From: Thiotrichaceae bacterium
Lineage (GTDB): Bacteria > Pseudomonadota > Gammaproteobacteria > Beggiatoales > Beggiatoaceae
Length of the DNA: 59,559 nt
Direction of reading: 5' to 3'
Assembly (NCBI GenBank): GCA_011391085.1
Contig: JAABRD010000033.1
Coordinates: forward strand, 1 to 59,559
This document shows positions 34,880 through 44,729 of the stretch, in pieces. The notes below the pieces were generated by a model. That model was not told the origin of the DNA and did not search any database. It worked only from the letters and a program-made list of their open reading frames with translations. The translations under genes were made by a program, and so were the position numbers. How positions within the stretch are numbered: position 1 is the first letter of the stretch; every line of letters starts with the position of its first letter.

Positions 34880-37800
34880 ATGATTCAAAAACTCACTTCA
34901 TTTTCTCGTTACCTTGCCCAGGGACTTTTCTATCTGTGGCTAATTCCTCTGACGGCCGCTGCAACACCGCCCGTCAATGATGATTTGAAGGCGGCCCTGG
35001 TCATGGCCAGTCTGCCTTATTCCCATCAACAAAGTACCCAAGAAGCCAGTTTGCAAACTGGTGAACTATCCGTCAGTTGTGGACCTTCAACTGCGGGGGG
35101 GAGTGTGTGGTATCAATATTCATCCACCAAAAATCAAGTGGTGTTGGTAGAGACCACCGGTTCTGATTATAACCCTGTGGTATCCGTGTGGAGTGGTACC
35201 CCTGTTCCCGTGTATGAAGAAGCATGTTCTGCCGATAATGCGGTGCCTGTGGTTTTGAAATTGGCCGCTAACACCACCTACTATCTCAATATCCAAAATA
35301 GTCCGGGTGAGGGAGGTAATAACCTTCTCTTAAATGTCAAGGAACTCACGTCTCCTCTTAACGACGAGTTAGACCAGGCGACGCCGATGATTTCTCTGCC
35401 TTATCACCATACGCAAACCACGTTGGGGGCCACCGTGTCTCCTCACGAAGTGGTTGCCAGTTGTGGTGACCAGGAGGTAACCGGTGGGGCGAGTGTGTGG
35501 TATTTGTACACGCCTACTAAAAACCAAACTGTGAAGTTTGATACCGTTGGTTCTAACTATCCTACTCTGTTGTCAGTGTGGCAGGGTGCCTCTTATCCAC
35601 TGGCCGAAATGGCCTGTAGTAGCCTCTTCCCAAACAACGTTAGCCAGTCTCAAGTGAGTGTCACTCTTTCTGCTAACATGCCCTATTACGTCAATATCCG
35701 TGGCCAAAAACCGACCAGTGGTACGTTACTCTTGAATGCCGAAGAGGTCTTGGCACCCAGTAATGATGACTTGGCACAAGCCCTCAATATCACTGCCCTG
35801 CCTTATCATAACAGTCAGTCAGCCGCTGGGGCCACGCTGAGTCAGGGGGAGGCACAGGCCGGTTGTGGTACGGTGACAGGTGGGACGGTATGGTATCAAT
35901 ATATGCCTAGTAGTAACCATTGGTTGTCTATTGATACGTTTGGTGCGGACTATGACACGGTGTTATCGGTATGGGATGGCAGTGCCTATCCGCTGACCGA
36001 AGTGGCGTGTAATAATGATCAAGGTGAGAAACGCCAATCTCAGGTGATGTTCCCCGTGACTTTGGGAGTGCCTTACTATATCAGTGTTGGCAGTGTGAAG
36101 GAAATCAGCGGTACGTTAAATTTAAATGTTCAAGCTGTCACCTCTCCAGCTAATGCCCAGTTGGCTACCGCACTCACTATCCCTGCGGTTCCCTATAGCT
36201 ATTCTCAAAATACGCAAGGGGCAACGGTTTTCAATCCTGACGCCGTTTCCCAATGTGGTACAACGGGCCTGGGGGTATGGTATCAATACACGCCCAGCAG
36301 TGATCAACAGTTGGTGATCGACACGGCGGATTCGGATTATCAAGCCATCGTCTCGGTCTGGAGTGGGATGGTCAATTCTGCTACGGAAACCGTTTGTGGT
36401 CCAACCACTGTGACGGTGTCTGTGACAGCGAATGTCACTTATTATATCAATATCAACGATGTTGGAGAGACGGGTGGTTCGTTAGTCTTGAAGGTCCAGG
36501 AACAAGCCCGGCCAAGTAACGATAATTTGGAGAACGCCACAGCTATTTCTCCTCTCCCCTATCATCACACACAAGCCACGTTAGGGGCAACGAGACAAAT
36601 GGATGTTGAAGCGGCCATTGAAGAAGCGGTGGCCAGTTGTAGCACTGGGTTTGATAGCACCAGTATATGGTATCAATACACACCTTCTAAGGACGAGGCG
36701 TTGGTGGTGGATACCATCGGTTCTGACTATGATACCGTGGTGTCGGTGTGGACGGGTACGACTCATCCATTGGAGGAGGTTGCCTGTCATAACGACATCG
36801 CAGAAGATCAACTGCAATCTCAACTTCTCTTCTCCTTGACGGCTAATGTGACTTATTATATTAACGTCAATGGTGGCGATGAGGAGAACCATACGTTGGT
36901 ATTGAATGCCCAAGCAGTGGCTTTGCCGGGGAATGACAATCTTGAACAAGCCGTGGTCATATCGGCGTTGCCTTTTACGCAGACCCAAACTACCTTTGGC
37001 GCCACGACGGAATACAGTGAAACTGGTACGCGGATGTGCATGGGGACCGATAGCACGGTTTGGTATCAATACACACCAACCACTGACCAACAGGTCATGT
37101 TTGATACCCTGGGGTCTGACTACCCTATCGTTTTCTCCGTGTGGACGGGGGCTGGCTATCATCCTTTGCAAGAAGCGGGTTGTAGTCATTCGAAGCCAGA
37201 CGTGGTGTCTGAACCGTTTATCCTCGACCTCAATGCTAACTGGACTTACTTCATCAGTGTCGGAGGAGTCAAAAGTGCCGCTGGCAATCTCGTCTTCCAC
37301 GCGCAGGTAGTCACTTCACCGGCACAAGATAGTTTAGACAATCTCCTCAAAATCGATAAGATTCCTTACCGTCAAGCCTACTCCACGTTGGGCGCCACGC
37401 AGAGTCTTGAGGAGACGATGTCGCGCTGTGGTGGTAACGGGGCGGGGGTGTGGTATGAATACACGCCTACCCAAGACCAGGCGTTAGAATTGAACACGTT
37501 TGGGTCTGATTATGATACCGTGCTATCGGTCTTCACAGGGGTTGCCCCTTCTTTGACTGAGTTGGCATGTAATGACAATCGCGGTGATATTCTGCAATCT
37601 CAAGTCAGTCTCAAGTTGACTGCGGGAATGACTTATTATGTCAATCTCAGTAGTCAAACTAACAGAGGTGGCAATTTGGTCTTCAATGTCAATAAGATCA
37701 CCTCCCCTACCAATGACGATATGGCCCAACCTCTGGTTATCTCTGAGGTGCCTTACCACCATTCGCAAAACACTCAAGGGGCGAGTGTGTCAGCACCAGA

Positions 37801-39808
37801 GGAAAGCATCAGTTGTACTTATCTGCCGGGTGCCGGAGTTTGGTATCAATACACTCCAACGGAAGACGGGCTGCTGGTTCTGGATACTTTCGGTTCGCAG
37901 TATGATACCGTCTTGACGGTGTGGGATGAGACGCAAGAGTTGGTCTGTCAAGAGTATGTCGAGGACGTGAGTGGCGAGGACGTGAATGGTGAGGACGTGA
38001 ATGGTGAGGACGTGAATGTTGTAGAACCTCAGTCTGCGGTTACCTCACAAGTGGAGGCGAACATGGCTTATCACTTCAATGTCAGTGGCGTCAATGGCGA
38101 CAGTGGCAATTTGGTGTTAAATGTCAATGAGATTCCGCGTCCTCACAATGACGACATTGGAACAGCGACAACCGTTTCAGCCCTGCCTTACCAAAACACG
38201 CAGTCGGTGCAATGGGCGACTCTGGCCCAGACAGAGATAACGAGTAGTTGTAGTGCTGGGGCGGTTGCCAGTGTGTGGTATCAATACACACCAAGTAGTG
38301 ACCAGGTGGTGAGGTTAGATACCTTCACTTCTGATTATGACACGGTGTTATCCGTGTGGAGTGGTACGCCGGAGTCGCTGATGGAGTTGGCTTGTAGCAA
38401 TGACGAAGCCAGTCAATTGCAATCCCAACTCAGTTTGGCATTGACGGGGCAAACCACTTATTACGTCAACATCAGCAATGCTGGTGAAGCCGCCGGCACA
38501 TTAGTGTTTAACTTCAGCGAACAACGCCCGCCAAGTAACGATGGATTAGTTCAGGCGCAGGTGATTACCTCCCTTCCCTACACGCAGACGCAATCTGTTT
38601 ACGATGCTACCTTGGAAGCCGAGGAGGTGATGCCCACTTGTGCCATCCCAGTGGGTAGCGTGTGGTATCAATACGTGCCTACCAGTGACCAAGTGGTGCG
38701 AATCAATACGTTGGGTTCTGACTATGATACGGTAATATCCGTCTGGACTGGGACCCTGTCCGCGCCTATCGAACTGGCTTGTAATGACAACGAGGGTGAC
38801 AGTGGTCAATCCCAAGTGGATGTCACTTTGATCGCTGGAACACCTTACTATCTGAACGTCGGCAGTGTGAACAGCACCATGGGGCAATTAACCATGAATC
38901 TGTCGCTTCTGACTGTTCCTGACAATGATGCAATGGTTCGCGCCGTGACCATTCCTGGACCACCTTACAGTCATTCTCAAAACACGCGAAATGCGACTTT
39001 GGAAGAAGGGGAAGCACTGGCCAGTTGTGGTTCAGCGGATGCTAGTGTGTGGTATCAATATACTCCTAGCGTTTCTCAAAACGTCATTGTAGATACTTTG
39101 GGTTCTAATTATAACACCGTCTTATCGGTATGGACAGGCAGTGAACTTCCCCTCACGGAAGTCGCTTGTCAAGATGACGTAAGCGGCAGTCTTTTGCAAT
39201 CGCAACTGACGGTAGCCTTGACGGCTGGCACGACTTACTTTATCAATGTGGCCGGTGTAACCGCAGAAGTGGAAGGAAACCGCAGTGGTGGACTGGTGTT
39301 TACTCTCCAGGAATCCCCCGCCCCCATGAACGTCATTCTCCCAGAACTGGGTCAGGGTCAGGCGATGGATGCGCAAGGGAATGCGGTGAGTACCACGACC
39401 CAGGTGGGTGGCGGTATTTCTGTCAACGGCAGTGAATATCAACTCCAAGTCATCCAAAATCTGTCTGATACAGTAGATGTATGGGGGAAGATGACGGTGG
39501 AATCGGCCCATATTGGTGCGACTGCCGATATAGTGGTATATGCGGGATACAAACCTTCTCCTGAAGTTGAAGAGGAGATGTTCTTCATGCTAGGCAAAGA
39601 TTATCTCGTCTTGCTATGGGACCAAACGCCTGCCAATTTAGTGGCGTTCTCGCAGGCGATCTTGGCTTCTGAACAATGGATACATCTGTATTCAGGCCAG
39701 TTTATTTTGCCAGGGGTGTTACGAGTCTTCTTTGGGTATCGACTGCCTAATGGAACAATCGTGACCAATCCTCAAGGGATTGAGATTACGATATTGGAAG
39801 CGGGTTAA
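34880..39808 (+). CDS. Giant secreted protein with 11 tandem beta-rich repeats
   Basis: A 1642-residue exported protein. A signal peptide (about residues 1-27, ending AAA) is followed by 11 repeats of about 130 residues. Each repeat begins P-x-N-D-D-L-x-x-A, then LPYxxxQxTxGAT, SCG, VWYQYTPSxDQ, DTxGSDYDTVLSVWTG, ACNDD, and LTAxxTYYxNVxG. This resembles the PPC-like repeats of bacterial surface proteins. A different C-terminal domain (about 1495-1642) follows. Each repeat keeps one or two cysteines. Function is unknown; an adhesin, sheath or matrix role is inferred. The ATG has an AGGAAA ribosome site, whereas a TTG 24 bp upstream has none. Repeat 8 has a local GEDVN duplication (37970-38020). 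Confidence 0.85.
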   Translation: MIQKLTSFSRYLAQGLFYLWLIPLTAAATPPVNDDLKAALVMASLPYSHQQSTQEASLQTGELSVSCGPSTAGGSVWYQYSSTKNQVVLVETTGSDYNPVVSVWSGTPVPVYEEACSADNAVPVVLKLAANTTYYLNIQNSPGEGGNNLLLNVKELTSPLNDELDQATPMISLPYHHTQTTLGATVSPHEVVASCGDQEVTGGASVWYLYTPTKNQTVKFDTVGSNYPTLLSVWQGASYPLAEMACSSLFPNNVSQSQVSVTLSANMPYYVNIRGQKPTSGTLLLNAEEVLAPSNDDLAQALNITALPYHNSQSAAGATLSQGEAQAGCGTVTGGTVWYQYMPSSNHWLSIDTFGADYDTVLSVWDGSAYPLTEVACNNDQGEKRQSQVMFPVTLGVPYYISVGSVKEISGTLNLNVQAVTSPANAQLATALTIPAVPYSYSQNTQGATVFNPDAVSQCGTTGLGVWYQYTPSSDQQLVIDTADSDYQAIVSVWSGMVNSATETVCGPTTVTVSVTANVTYYININDVGETGGSLVLKVQEQARPSNDNLENATAISPLPYHHTQATLGATRQMDVEAAIEEAVASCSTGFDSTSIWYQYTPSKDEALVVDTIGSDYDTVVSVWTGTTHPLEEVACHNDIAEDQLQSQLLFSLTANVTYYINVNGGDEENHTLVLNAQAVALPGNDNLEQAVVISALPFTQTQTTFGATTEYSETGTRMCMGTDSTVWYQYTPTTDQQVMFDTLGSDYPIVFSVWTGAGYHPLQEAGCSHSKPDVVSEPFILDLNANWTYFISVGGVKSAAGNLVFHAQVVTSPAQDSLDNLLKIDKIPYRQAYSTLGATQSLEETMSRCGGNGAGVWYEYTPTQDQALELNTFGSDYDTVLSVFTGVAPSLTELACNDNRGDILQSQVSLKLTAGMTYYVNLSSQTNRGGNLVFNVNKITSPTNDDMAQPLVISEVPYHHSQNTQGASVSAPEESISCTYLPGAGVWYQYTPTEDGLLVLDTFGSQYDTVLTVWDETQELVCQEYVEDVSGEDVNGEDVNGEDVNVVEPQSAVTSQVEANMAYHFNVSGVNGDSGNLVLNVNEIPRPHNDDIGTATTVSALPYQNTQSVQWATLAQTEITSSCSAGAVASVWYQYTPSSDQVVRLDTFTSDYDTVLSVWSGTPESLMELACSNDEASQLQSQLSLALTGQTTYYVNISNAGEAAGTLVFNFSEQRPPSNDGLVQAQVITSLPYTQTQSVYDATLEAEEVMPTCAIPVGSVWYQYVPTSDQVVRINTLGSDYDTVISVWTGTLSAPIELACNDNEGDSGQSQVDVTLIAGTPYYLNVGSVNSTMGQLTMNLSLLTVPDNDAMVRAVTIPGPPYSHSQNTRNATLEEGEALASCGSADASVWYQYTPSVSQNVIVDTLGSNYNTVLSVWTGSELPLTEVACQDDVSGSLLQSQLTVALTAGTTYFINVAGVTAEVEGNRSGGLVFTLQESPAPMNVILPELGQGQAMDAQGNAVSTTTQVGGGISVNGSEYQLQVIQNLSDTVDVWGKMTVESAHIGATADIVVYAGYKPSPEVEEEMFFMLGKDYLVLLWDQTPANLVAFSQAILASEQWIHLYSGQFILPGVLRVFFGYRLPNGTIVTNPQGIEITILEAG

Positions 39809-39810
39809 GT

Positions 39811-40277
39811 ACACGGTGGGGTTGAAGTCCGTAATTCATTCCGCGGTGGGGTTGGAGTCCGGAATTCATTCCGCGGTGGGGTTGGAGTCCGGAATTTATT
39901 CCGCGGTGGGGTTGGAGTCCGGAATTCATTCCGCGGTGGGGTTGGAGTACGGAATTTATTCCGCGGTGGGGTTGGAGTACGGAATTTATTCCGCGGTGGG
40001 GTTGGAGTCCGGAATTTATTCCGCGGTGGGGTTGGAGTACGGAATTTATTCCGTACATGAATTCCGTTTCAATGGGCGGAATCAATTCCGTACTCCAACG
40101 GCAACGGAATCAATTCCGTACTCCAACGGCAACGGAATCAATTCCGTACTCCAACGGCAACGGAATCAATTCCGTACTCCAACGGCAACGGAATCAATTC
40201 CGTACTCCAACGGAATCAATTCCGTACTCCAACGGCAACGGAATCAATTCCGTACTCCAACGGCAACGGCAAATGTG
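39811..40277. repeat. Amplified hairpin: left arms x8, loop, right arms x7
   Basis: Eight 30-bp units in exact register (39811-40050; the first is diverged) contain GGGGTTGGAGTCCGGAATTT. They are followed by a loop with CCGTTTCAATGGGCGGAA (40063-40080) and seven units of 28 bp (one of 22 bp) containing CAATTCCGTACTCCAACGG (40080-40270). The right units are the reverse complement of the left ones. A single, unexpanded copy with the same loop is at 41404-41457. Long open frames across it are artefacts of the 30-bp period. Confidence 0.9.
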
Positions 40278-40280
40278 ACG

Positions 40281-41378
40281 CTACTCACCTCGCAACGTAA
40301 AATAAAACAAACTCCCTTCTCCCAACGCACTCTCCACGCCTGCTTCGCCACCTAATTTGTCCACGATTTGGCAAATAATAGACAACCCCAAACCATGCCC
40401 TTCGGCACGATCTTCATGTAAGCGCGTAAACGGTGTAAATAACCGCTTCTGGGCTTCTGGTGACAGACCAGGGCCATTGTCACGCACCCAAAATCGTATC
40501 ATTCCATCTTCTTGGCTATTCCAACCCACTTCCAACCGCGGTGGACGTCCTCCATATTTCAAACCATTACTCAAATAATTTGCCCAAATCTCTTCCACCC
40601 AAGGCGCGTAACCTTGTACCGGCGGATAATTTTCGGACATCACTATCTCTCCTTGATACTGGCTAGTCATATAAGAGAGGCGTTTTTTAACCTGAGTTAA
40701 GACCTCTAACATATTCATGGGTTGCATCTGCACTTGCTGACTGGCGACCCCTGATAATAACAACAGGGCTTCAATAATATCCACCATCTTCCGACCACTT
40801 TGGGAAATGGAACGTATATTGTCTATCGTTTCCTGGTCCGGCGGTACCCCGGCCGCACATTCCTCTTCCACTAACTCACTTAATCCAATCACCGCATTGA
40901 GAGGATTTTTCAAATCGTGGGCAACGGTCCGGGCGAATGCCTCTAATTCCTGGTTTTTTCTCTGTAACTCTTTCTGTAACTTATTCAGTTTCAGATGAGT
41001 GTCAATGCGGGCCAGGACCTCTTCATGTTGAATCGGCTTGGTAATATAATCGGCGGCGCCCAATTCCAATCCCTTCACTTTGTCCACCGTATCCGCTAAG
41101 GCGGTCATAAAAATGACGGGAATATTTTTGGTGTCGGGTTGAGATTTCAATGTCTGACAGACTTCAAACCCATTCATGCCAGGCATCATGACATCCAACA
41201 GTATCAAATCTGGTTTAGCGAAACCGACTTTTCTAAGGGCATCTTTACCCTCTTTGGCCACCAATACGGTGAACTCTTTTTCTAACAACACATTTAACAA
41301 AATGTTCACATTCGCGGGAATGTCGTCCACGACTAGAATCGTATCTTTTTTAGATGCAGAAGAAATTTTACAAGACAT
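40281..41378 (-). CDS. Response regulator-histidine kinase (REC-HisKA-HATPase)
   Basis: A 365-residue soluble protein. An N-terminal receiver (about residues 10-130) has the acidic pair DD in LVVDDIPAN and phospho-acceptor Asp62 in LLDVMMPGMNG. A short coiled coil is followed by HisKA with H-box AHDLKNPL (His154), then HATPase_c with a degenerate N-box EIWANYLSNGLKYGG, DNGPGLS and GHGLGLSI. Such single-polypeptide proteins take phosphoryl groups from upstream kinases and control their own kinase domain. The large hybrid kinase gene starts 3.1 kb upstream on the same strand, and the two genes are 84 bp apart, so they may act in one relay. The gene end is at the edge of the amplified hairpin. 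Confidence 0.93.
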   Translation of the reverse strand: MSCKISSASKKDTILVVDDIPANVNILLNVLLEKEFTVLVAKEGKDALRKVGFAKPDLILLDVMMPGMNGFEVCQTLKSQPDTKNIPVIFMTALADTVDKVKGLELGAADYITKPIQHEEVLARIDTHLKLNKLQKELQRKNQELEAFARTVAHDLKNPLNAVIGLSELVEEECAAGVPPDQETIDNIRSISQSGRKMVDIIEALLLLSGVASQQVQMQPMNMLEVLTQVKKRLSYMTSQYQGEIVMSENYPPVQGYAPWVEEIWANYLSNGLKYGGRPPRLEVGWNSQEDGMIRFWVRDNGPGLSPEAQKRLFTPFTRLHEDRAEGHGLGLSIICQIVDKLGGEAGVESALGEGSLFYFTLRGE

Positions 41379-41403
41379 ATTTGTGATCCTCTAGGTTGAT
41401 AAC

Positions 41404-41457
41404 TTGGAGTACGGAATTTATTCCGTTTCAATGGGCGGAATAAATTCCGTACTCCAA
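41404..41457. repeat. Unit hairpin TTGGAGTACGGAAT, progenitor of the 39.8-40.3 kb array
   Basis: Perfect 22-bp arms (41404-41425 and 41436-41457) flank the loop TTTCAATGGG. The identical loop lies at the centre of the amplified array. It sits between the two kinase genes, just after the stop of the large one, and could terminate its transcript. Confidence 0.85.
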
Positions 41458-41458
41458 A

Positions 41459-41481
41459 TTCATTATTCATTATTCATTATC
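41459..41481. repeat. Heptamer array (TTATTCA)n at the 3' end of the hybrid kinase gene
   Basis: Three copies overlap the stop codon of the minus-strand kinase, so its last residues (IMNNE) are encoded by the repeat. Confidence 0.7.
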
Positions 41482-44429
41482 CGTTGTGCCAACTCGTCAA
41501 TCTTCTCCAACTCAAAATTGTCAATCCATAGAGAAATCTGACGGGTCAACGCTAACATCTGTTTATCTAGTGGTTTCCATTTTTTCAACAGTTCCCTCAG
41601 ACCCCCAATATCTCCTATTATTGCCAATTCAGACAACTTTTTCGCTTGTTGGACCGATAAGTTTACCATAGCTAAATCATCGATGGCAAAATTTTCGGTT
41701 GCCGGTGACGTTTCTAAATGATGCGAATTCTCTGAGGCTTGATAAATCCAAGTCAATCCCAAATATTTTTGCAACGTTGCTAACAGTGTGTCAACATGCA
41801 CAGGTTTGGGCAAGAAATCGTTACAACCCGCTTCTAAACATCCCGCTTGATGCCAATCAAACACACTGGCCGATAAGGCAATGATGGGAATGTGTTGCCA
41901 TGCGGGCAATTTGCGCAGATGTCGCGCTAACTCAAAACCATCCATCCCAGGCATCACTAAATCGGTCAAAATTAAATCTGGTGAATGCCCCAGTGCTTTG
42001 GCCAAACCACTGTCTCCATCCGCCGCCTCTAGCACGTTAAAACCCAGTGGCGACAATAAATCTATGAGGACTGCCCGATTTTCCCATTTATCATCGACGG
42101 CTAAAATGGTTCTACGCTTACCTTCGTAACCCACTATCAACGGTTGGGCCACCGCTACCGCACTCATGGTTGCATCAATCATTTCTGGCAAATCTAAGGC
42201 AAATCCAAACGAACTCCCGGTTCCCAAGATACTTTCTACTTGCAATTCTCCCCCCATCATTTCCACTAGCTTCTTCGTAATGGACAAACCTAGTCCAGTA
42301 CCTTCGGCACGATATTGGGTGTCGCCCACTTGTTGGAAAGGTAGAAAAATCTTGTCAACATCGGCAGGCGCAATTCCCACGCCGGTGTCTTCCACTTGAA
42401 AGCGAATCTGGCCATTATGGAGACCCACTTTGAGACTGACAGTCCCCGTCGGAGTAAATTTGACCGCATTCCCTAACAAATTGATAAGGACTTGTCGGAG
42501 TCTCTTCTCATCAGCATACACCGCTTGGGGGAGACGACACAGGGGTTCAAATTGGAAGGTAATCTGTTTTTGTTCACAACGCATTTTGAATAATTCTACC
42601 ACACCTTGCAAGAAGGGTTCAAATTTAAACTTGGCTGAATAGATTTCGATGCGGCCGGCTTCGACTTTGGATAAATCTAACACGTCGTTAATTAACGTGA
42701 GAAGATAATCACCACTACGCTGTATCACTCGCACTTTCTCTTGGTGAAGAGAGGCTACCGTGGGGTCACGCAACAAAATTTGGGCAAATCCTAAAATGCC
42801 GTTAAGAGGAGTGCGCAACTCATGACTCATATTGGCCAAAAACGTGCTTTTCGCCCGATTGGCCACTTCGGCGGCTTCTTTGGCCTCTCGTAATGCTTCT
42901 TCGGTATGCTTCCGGGCCGTGATGTCGGTGGCAATTTCCAATTGAACGGTTCGTCCATCTGGCCAACAAATAGGGCGGTCTTGAACATAGTACCAAGTGG
43001 CGGTGTGAGGATGTTGAAACTCCCAGCAACACACTTCATTTCTGGTTTCCCTCACTTCGGGCCATTCTTCCCTCACCCCCGGCCCCTCTCCCAGGGGGAG
43101 AGGGGAGGTGGAGGAATCCAGGGGTTTTCTCCCCTCTCCCTCTGGGAGAGGGGCCGGGGGTGAGGGCAACGGGGGTGATGGAGGGGAGAAAACCATTGAT
43201 TCCACCTTCCTCCCCTCTCCCCCTGGGAGAGGAGCCGGGGGTGAGGGCAACGGGGGTGATGGAGGGGAGAAAACCATTGATTCCACCTTCCTCCCCTCTC
43301 CCCCTGGGAGAGGGGCCGGGGGTGAGGGAAATGAGGAGGCAATCATTTGCCACCCCAGCGAGTCACCTTCCATCACTTGTTGCGCATAACGATTGGCAAA
43401 CACGATTTCATGCTGTTGTACGTCTGTGACATAAACGGCGGTTTCCAGACTGTCTAATACGGTGGCAAACTTCTCCTGTTCTTTTTGTAATAACGCATTC
43501 TTTTCTTCCAACTGTGCGGTGCGTTTCGCTACCTCGTCCTCTAGCCCTTGATTATACTCTTTCAATTGACGATTGAGATGGTGTAATGTTTCACGCTGTT
43601 CAAATACCCGTGCCGTCATGTCATTAAAAGCATGTTGCAACGTCGCAAATTCACCGTGCAAGCCTTGCACCGATTGACTGTAATCGCCCCCGGCTACCGC
43701 CTTAACATGATGCGCCAGTTGTTGCAATGGTTGCGTCACATGTCGTCTAATGAAAACAGTGACAAGGATAAAAATAGCCATAAACGCCACTAGGTGAATA
43801 AGACAATTTTGCCAAAAGGTTCGCCATACGCGTTGCGTCGTGGTAACAGCTGGCACTTTGATACTTAATAATCCACGTAAATCTCCTACCTTGTAATTCC
43901 AACCGGTGTCATATTTACGAACAGTTGGTGGGGCATCTTCACGGTTCGCATGGCATTTTAGACAATAGGGTTCTATCCATATCGGTCTTGCATATAAGTA
44001 AAAATTTTCACCCTGGGGGGTGGTAAAAGGTTTGAATAACAAAGTCTCTTTGGAATTGGCCCGAAAATAGTTCATTGCCGCTAATTCTACTTCATCAGCC
44101 TGATGTTCTGGATTACGGGGCTGGTCTGACACGTTTTCAAAAGAAAAGCCAGACTGGTCCCAATTGGGATATTCTTTGGAAATGTTACCGACTGCAAACG
44201 CTGGCAAAAAACCTATCGTTTTGTCATCCAAGGGAATGTTATTGTCTAAGAAGACTTTTTGTTGGACGCGACGAAATGCCATTAACAGGTTTCTTACCTT
44301 GTCTGCTTGTTCGAGTAAATTATGTTCGATAGTCTCTTTAGCCACGCGATAGTTATGAAATTCGACGATGGCAAAGACTAACATTAGGATGGTGCCAATG
44401 GTGAGGAGTAATTTGGTTTGGAGAGTCAT
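41463..44429 (-). CDS. Hybrid histidine kinase with a c-heme-type DUF3365 sensor and an internal DNA repeat
   Basis: A 988-residue membrane kinase when started at the ATG before [11 protein letters not shown]; the longer frame reads through a MITE. TM1 is near residues 7-25. The periplasmic DUF3365-like sensor contains CLKCH (Cys156, Cys159, His160), a c-type heme motif. TM2 is near 205-225. HAMP, a coiled coil and a PAS-like domain (about 325-480) follow. The PAS domain is interrupted at about 367-455 by a Pro/Gly/Glu-rich stretch encoded by an intergenic-type repeat. HisKA (His536 in SHELRTPL), HATPase, a receiver (Asp823 in LTDLVMPG) and a C-terminal helical segment follow. It probably senses redox or a gas through heme. 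Confidence 0.9.
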   Translation of the reverse strand: MTLQTKLLLTIGTILMLVFAIVEFHNYRVAKETIEHNLLEQADKVRNLLMAFRRVQQKVFLDNNIPLDDKTIGFLPAFAVGNISKEYPNWDQSGFSFENVSDQPRNPEHQADEVELAAMNYFRANSKETLLFKPFTTPQGENFYLYARPIWIEPYCLKCHANREDAPPTVRKYDTGWNYKVGDLRGLLSIKVPAVTTTQRVWRTFWQNCLIHLVAFMAIFILVTVFIRRHVTQPLQQLAHHVKAVAGGDYSQSVQGLHGEFATLQHAFNDMTARVFEQRETLHHLNRQLKEYNQGLEDEVAKRTAQLEEKNALLQKEQEKFATVLDSLETAVYVTDVQQHEIVFANRYAQQVMEGDSLGWQMIASSFPSPPAPLPGGEGRKVESMVFSPPSPPLPSPPAPLPGGEGRKVESMVFSPPSPPLPSPPAPLPEGEGRKPLDSSTSPLPLGEGPGVREEWPEVRETRNEVCCWEFQHPHTATWYYVQDRPICWPDGRTVQLEIATDITARKHTEEALREAKEAAEVANRAKSTFLANMSHELRTPLNGILGFAQILLRDPTVASLHQEKVRVIQRSGDYLLTLINDVLDLSKVEAGRIEIYSAKFKFEPFLQGVVELFKMRCEQKQITFQFEPLCRLPQAVYADEKRLRQVLINLLGNAVKFTPTGTVSLKVGLHNGQIRFQVEDTGVGIAPADVDKIFLPFQQVGDTQYRAEGTGLGLSITKKLVEMMGGELQVESILGTGSSFGFALDLPEMIDATMSAVAVAQPLIVGYEGKRRTILAVDDKWENRAVLIDLLSPLGFNVLEAADGDSGLAKALGHSPDLILTDLVMPGMDGFELARHLRKLPAWQHIPIIALSASVFDWHQAGCLEAGCNDFLPKPVHVDTLLATLQKYLGLTWIYQASENSHHLETSPATENFAIDDLAMVNLSVQQAKKLSELAIIGDIGGLRELLKKWKPLDKQMLALTRQISLWIDNFELEKIDELAQRIMNNE
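43066..43332. repeat. CCCTCACCCC/GGGGTGAGGG repeats inside the kinase coding region
   Basis: Four G/C-rich hairpin cores of the widespread CCCTCACCCCCGGCCCCTCT type lie within the kinase reading frame. Two copies of an 81-bp unit (43129-43209 and 43210-43290) are followed by a partial third. 81 bp is 27 codons, which keeps the frame open; the encoded stretch is [14 protein letters not shown] plus VESMVF. The same core forms the interior of the element at 1-92. Confidence 0.9.
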
Positions 44430-44477
44430 TGGTAATGGAAAATAGAAAATAGAAGCGGTAGAGTAGAGGCTTTTGTA

Positions 44478-44611
44478 TATAGCAATATTCCTCATCACTT
44501 GTACCCCCCAGCCCCCCGTACACGGGGGGGAGTCATCCACGCCGTGGGTGGGAGTCACCCCCCCCGCGTGCGGGGGGCTGGGGGGTACAAGAGAACAGGA
44601 ATACTACTATA
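44478..44611. mobile_element. MITE-like element, family B
   Basis: Ends TATAGCAATATTCC (44478-44491) with CTTGTAC, and GTACAAG with GGAATACTACTATA (44598-44611), enclose the CCCCGTACACGGGG hairpin and one GGGAGTCA unit. It lies upstream of the hybrid kinase start and yields spurious N-terminal extensions. The remaining gap to 44729 holds half a GGCTTTAGCC unit and a hairpin. Confidence 0.75.
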
Positions 44612-44694
44612 GGTGGAGTGGAGGCTTTAGCCGGTGGCCGTGGCACGTCACCGGCTAATTGCGCTCCAGTGGGTAAAGTACAAATTTTTATCTC

Positions 44695-44718
44695 GTTCCC
44701 ACGCGCCCGCGTGGGAAC
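44695..44718. terminator. GTTCCCACGCG hairpin after the PATAN-like gene
   Basis: An 11-bp perfect stem (44695-44705 and 44708-44718) with a 2-nt loop lies 11 bp beyond the stop of the minus-strand gene. On that strand AGATAAAAATTTG follows, with a weak T content. It is a probable transcript end or stability hairpin. Confidence 0.5.
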
Positions 44719-44729
44719 AAGGCAATCCA

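Noticed and set aside
39811-40277. CRISPR array (regular 30-bp and 28-bp repeats)
   Set aside because: The units are contiguous with no unique spacers, and no cas genes are in the window. It is a tandem array of hairpin arms.
39780-40355. Open frame with repeated SAVGLESGI units
   Set aside because: It is produced by the 30-bp repeat period, overlaps the 3' end of the giant protein gene and has no ribosome site.
43036-43389. Additional genes in the G/C-rich repeat within the kinase
   Set aside because: Open frames in all directions are expected from 81-bp repeats. The kinase frame is the only one continuous with conserved domains on both sides.
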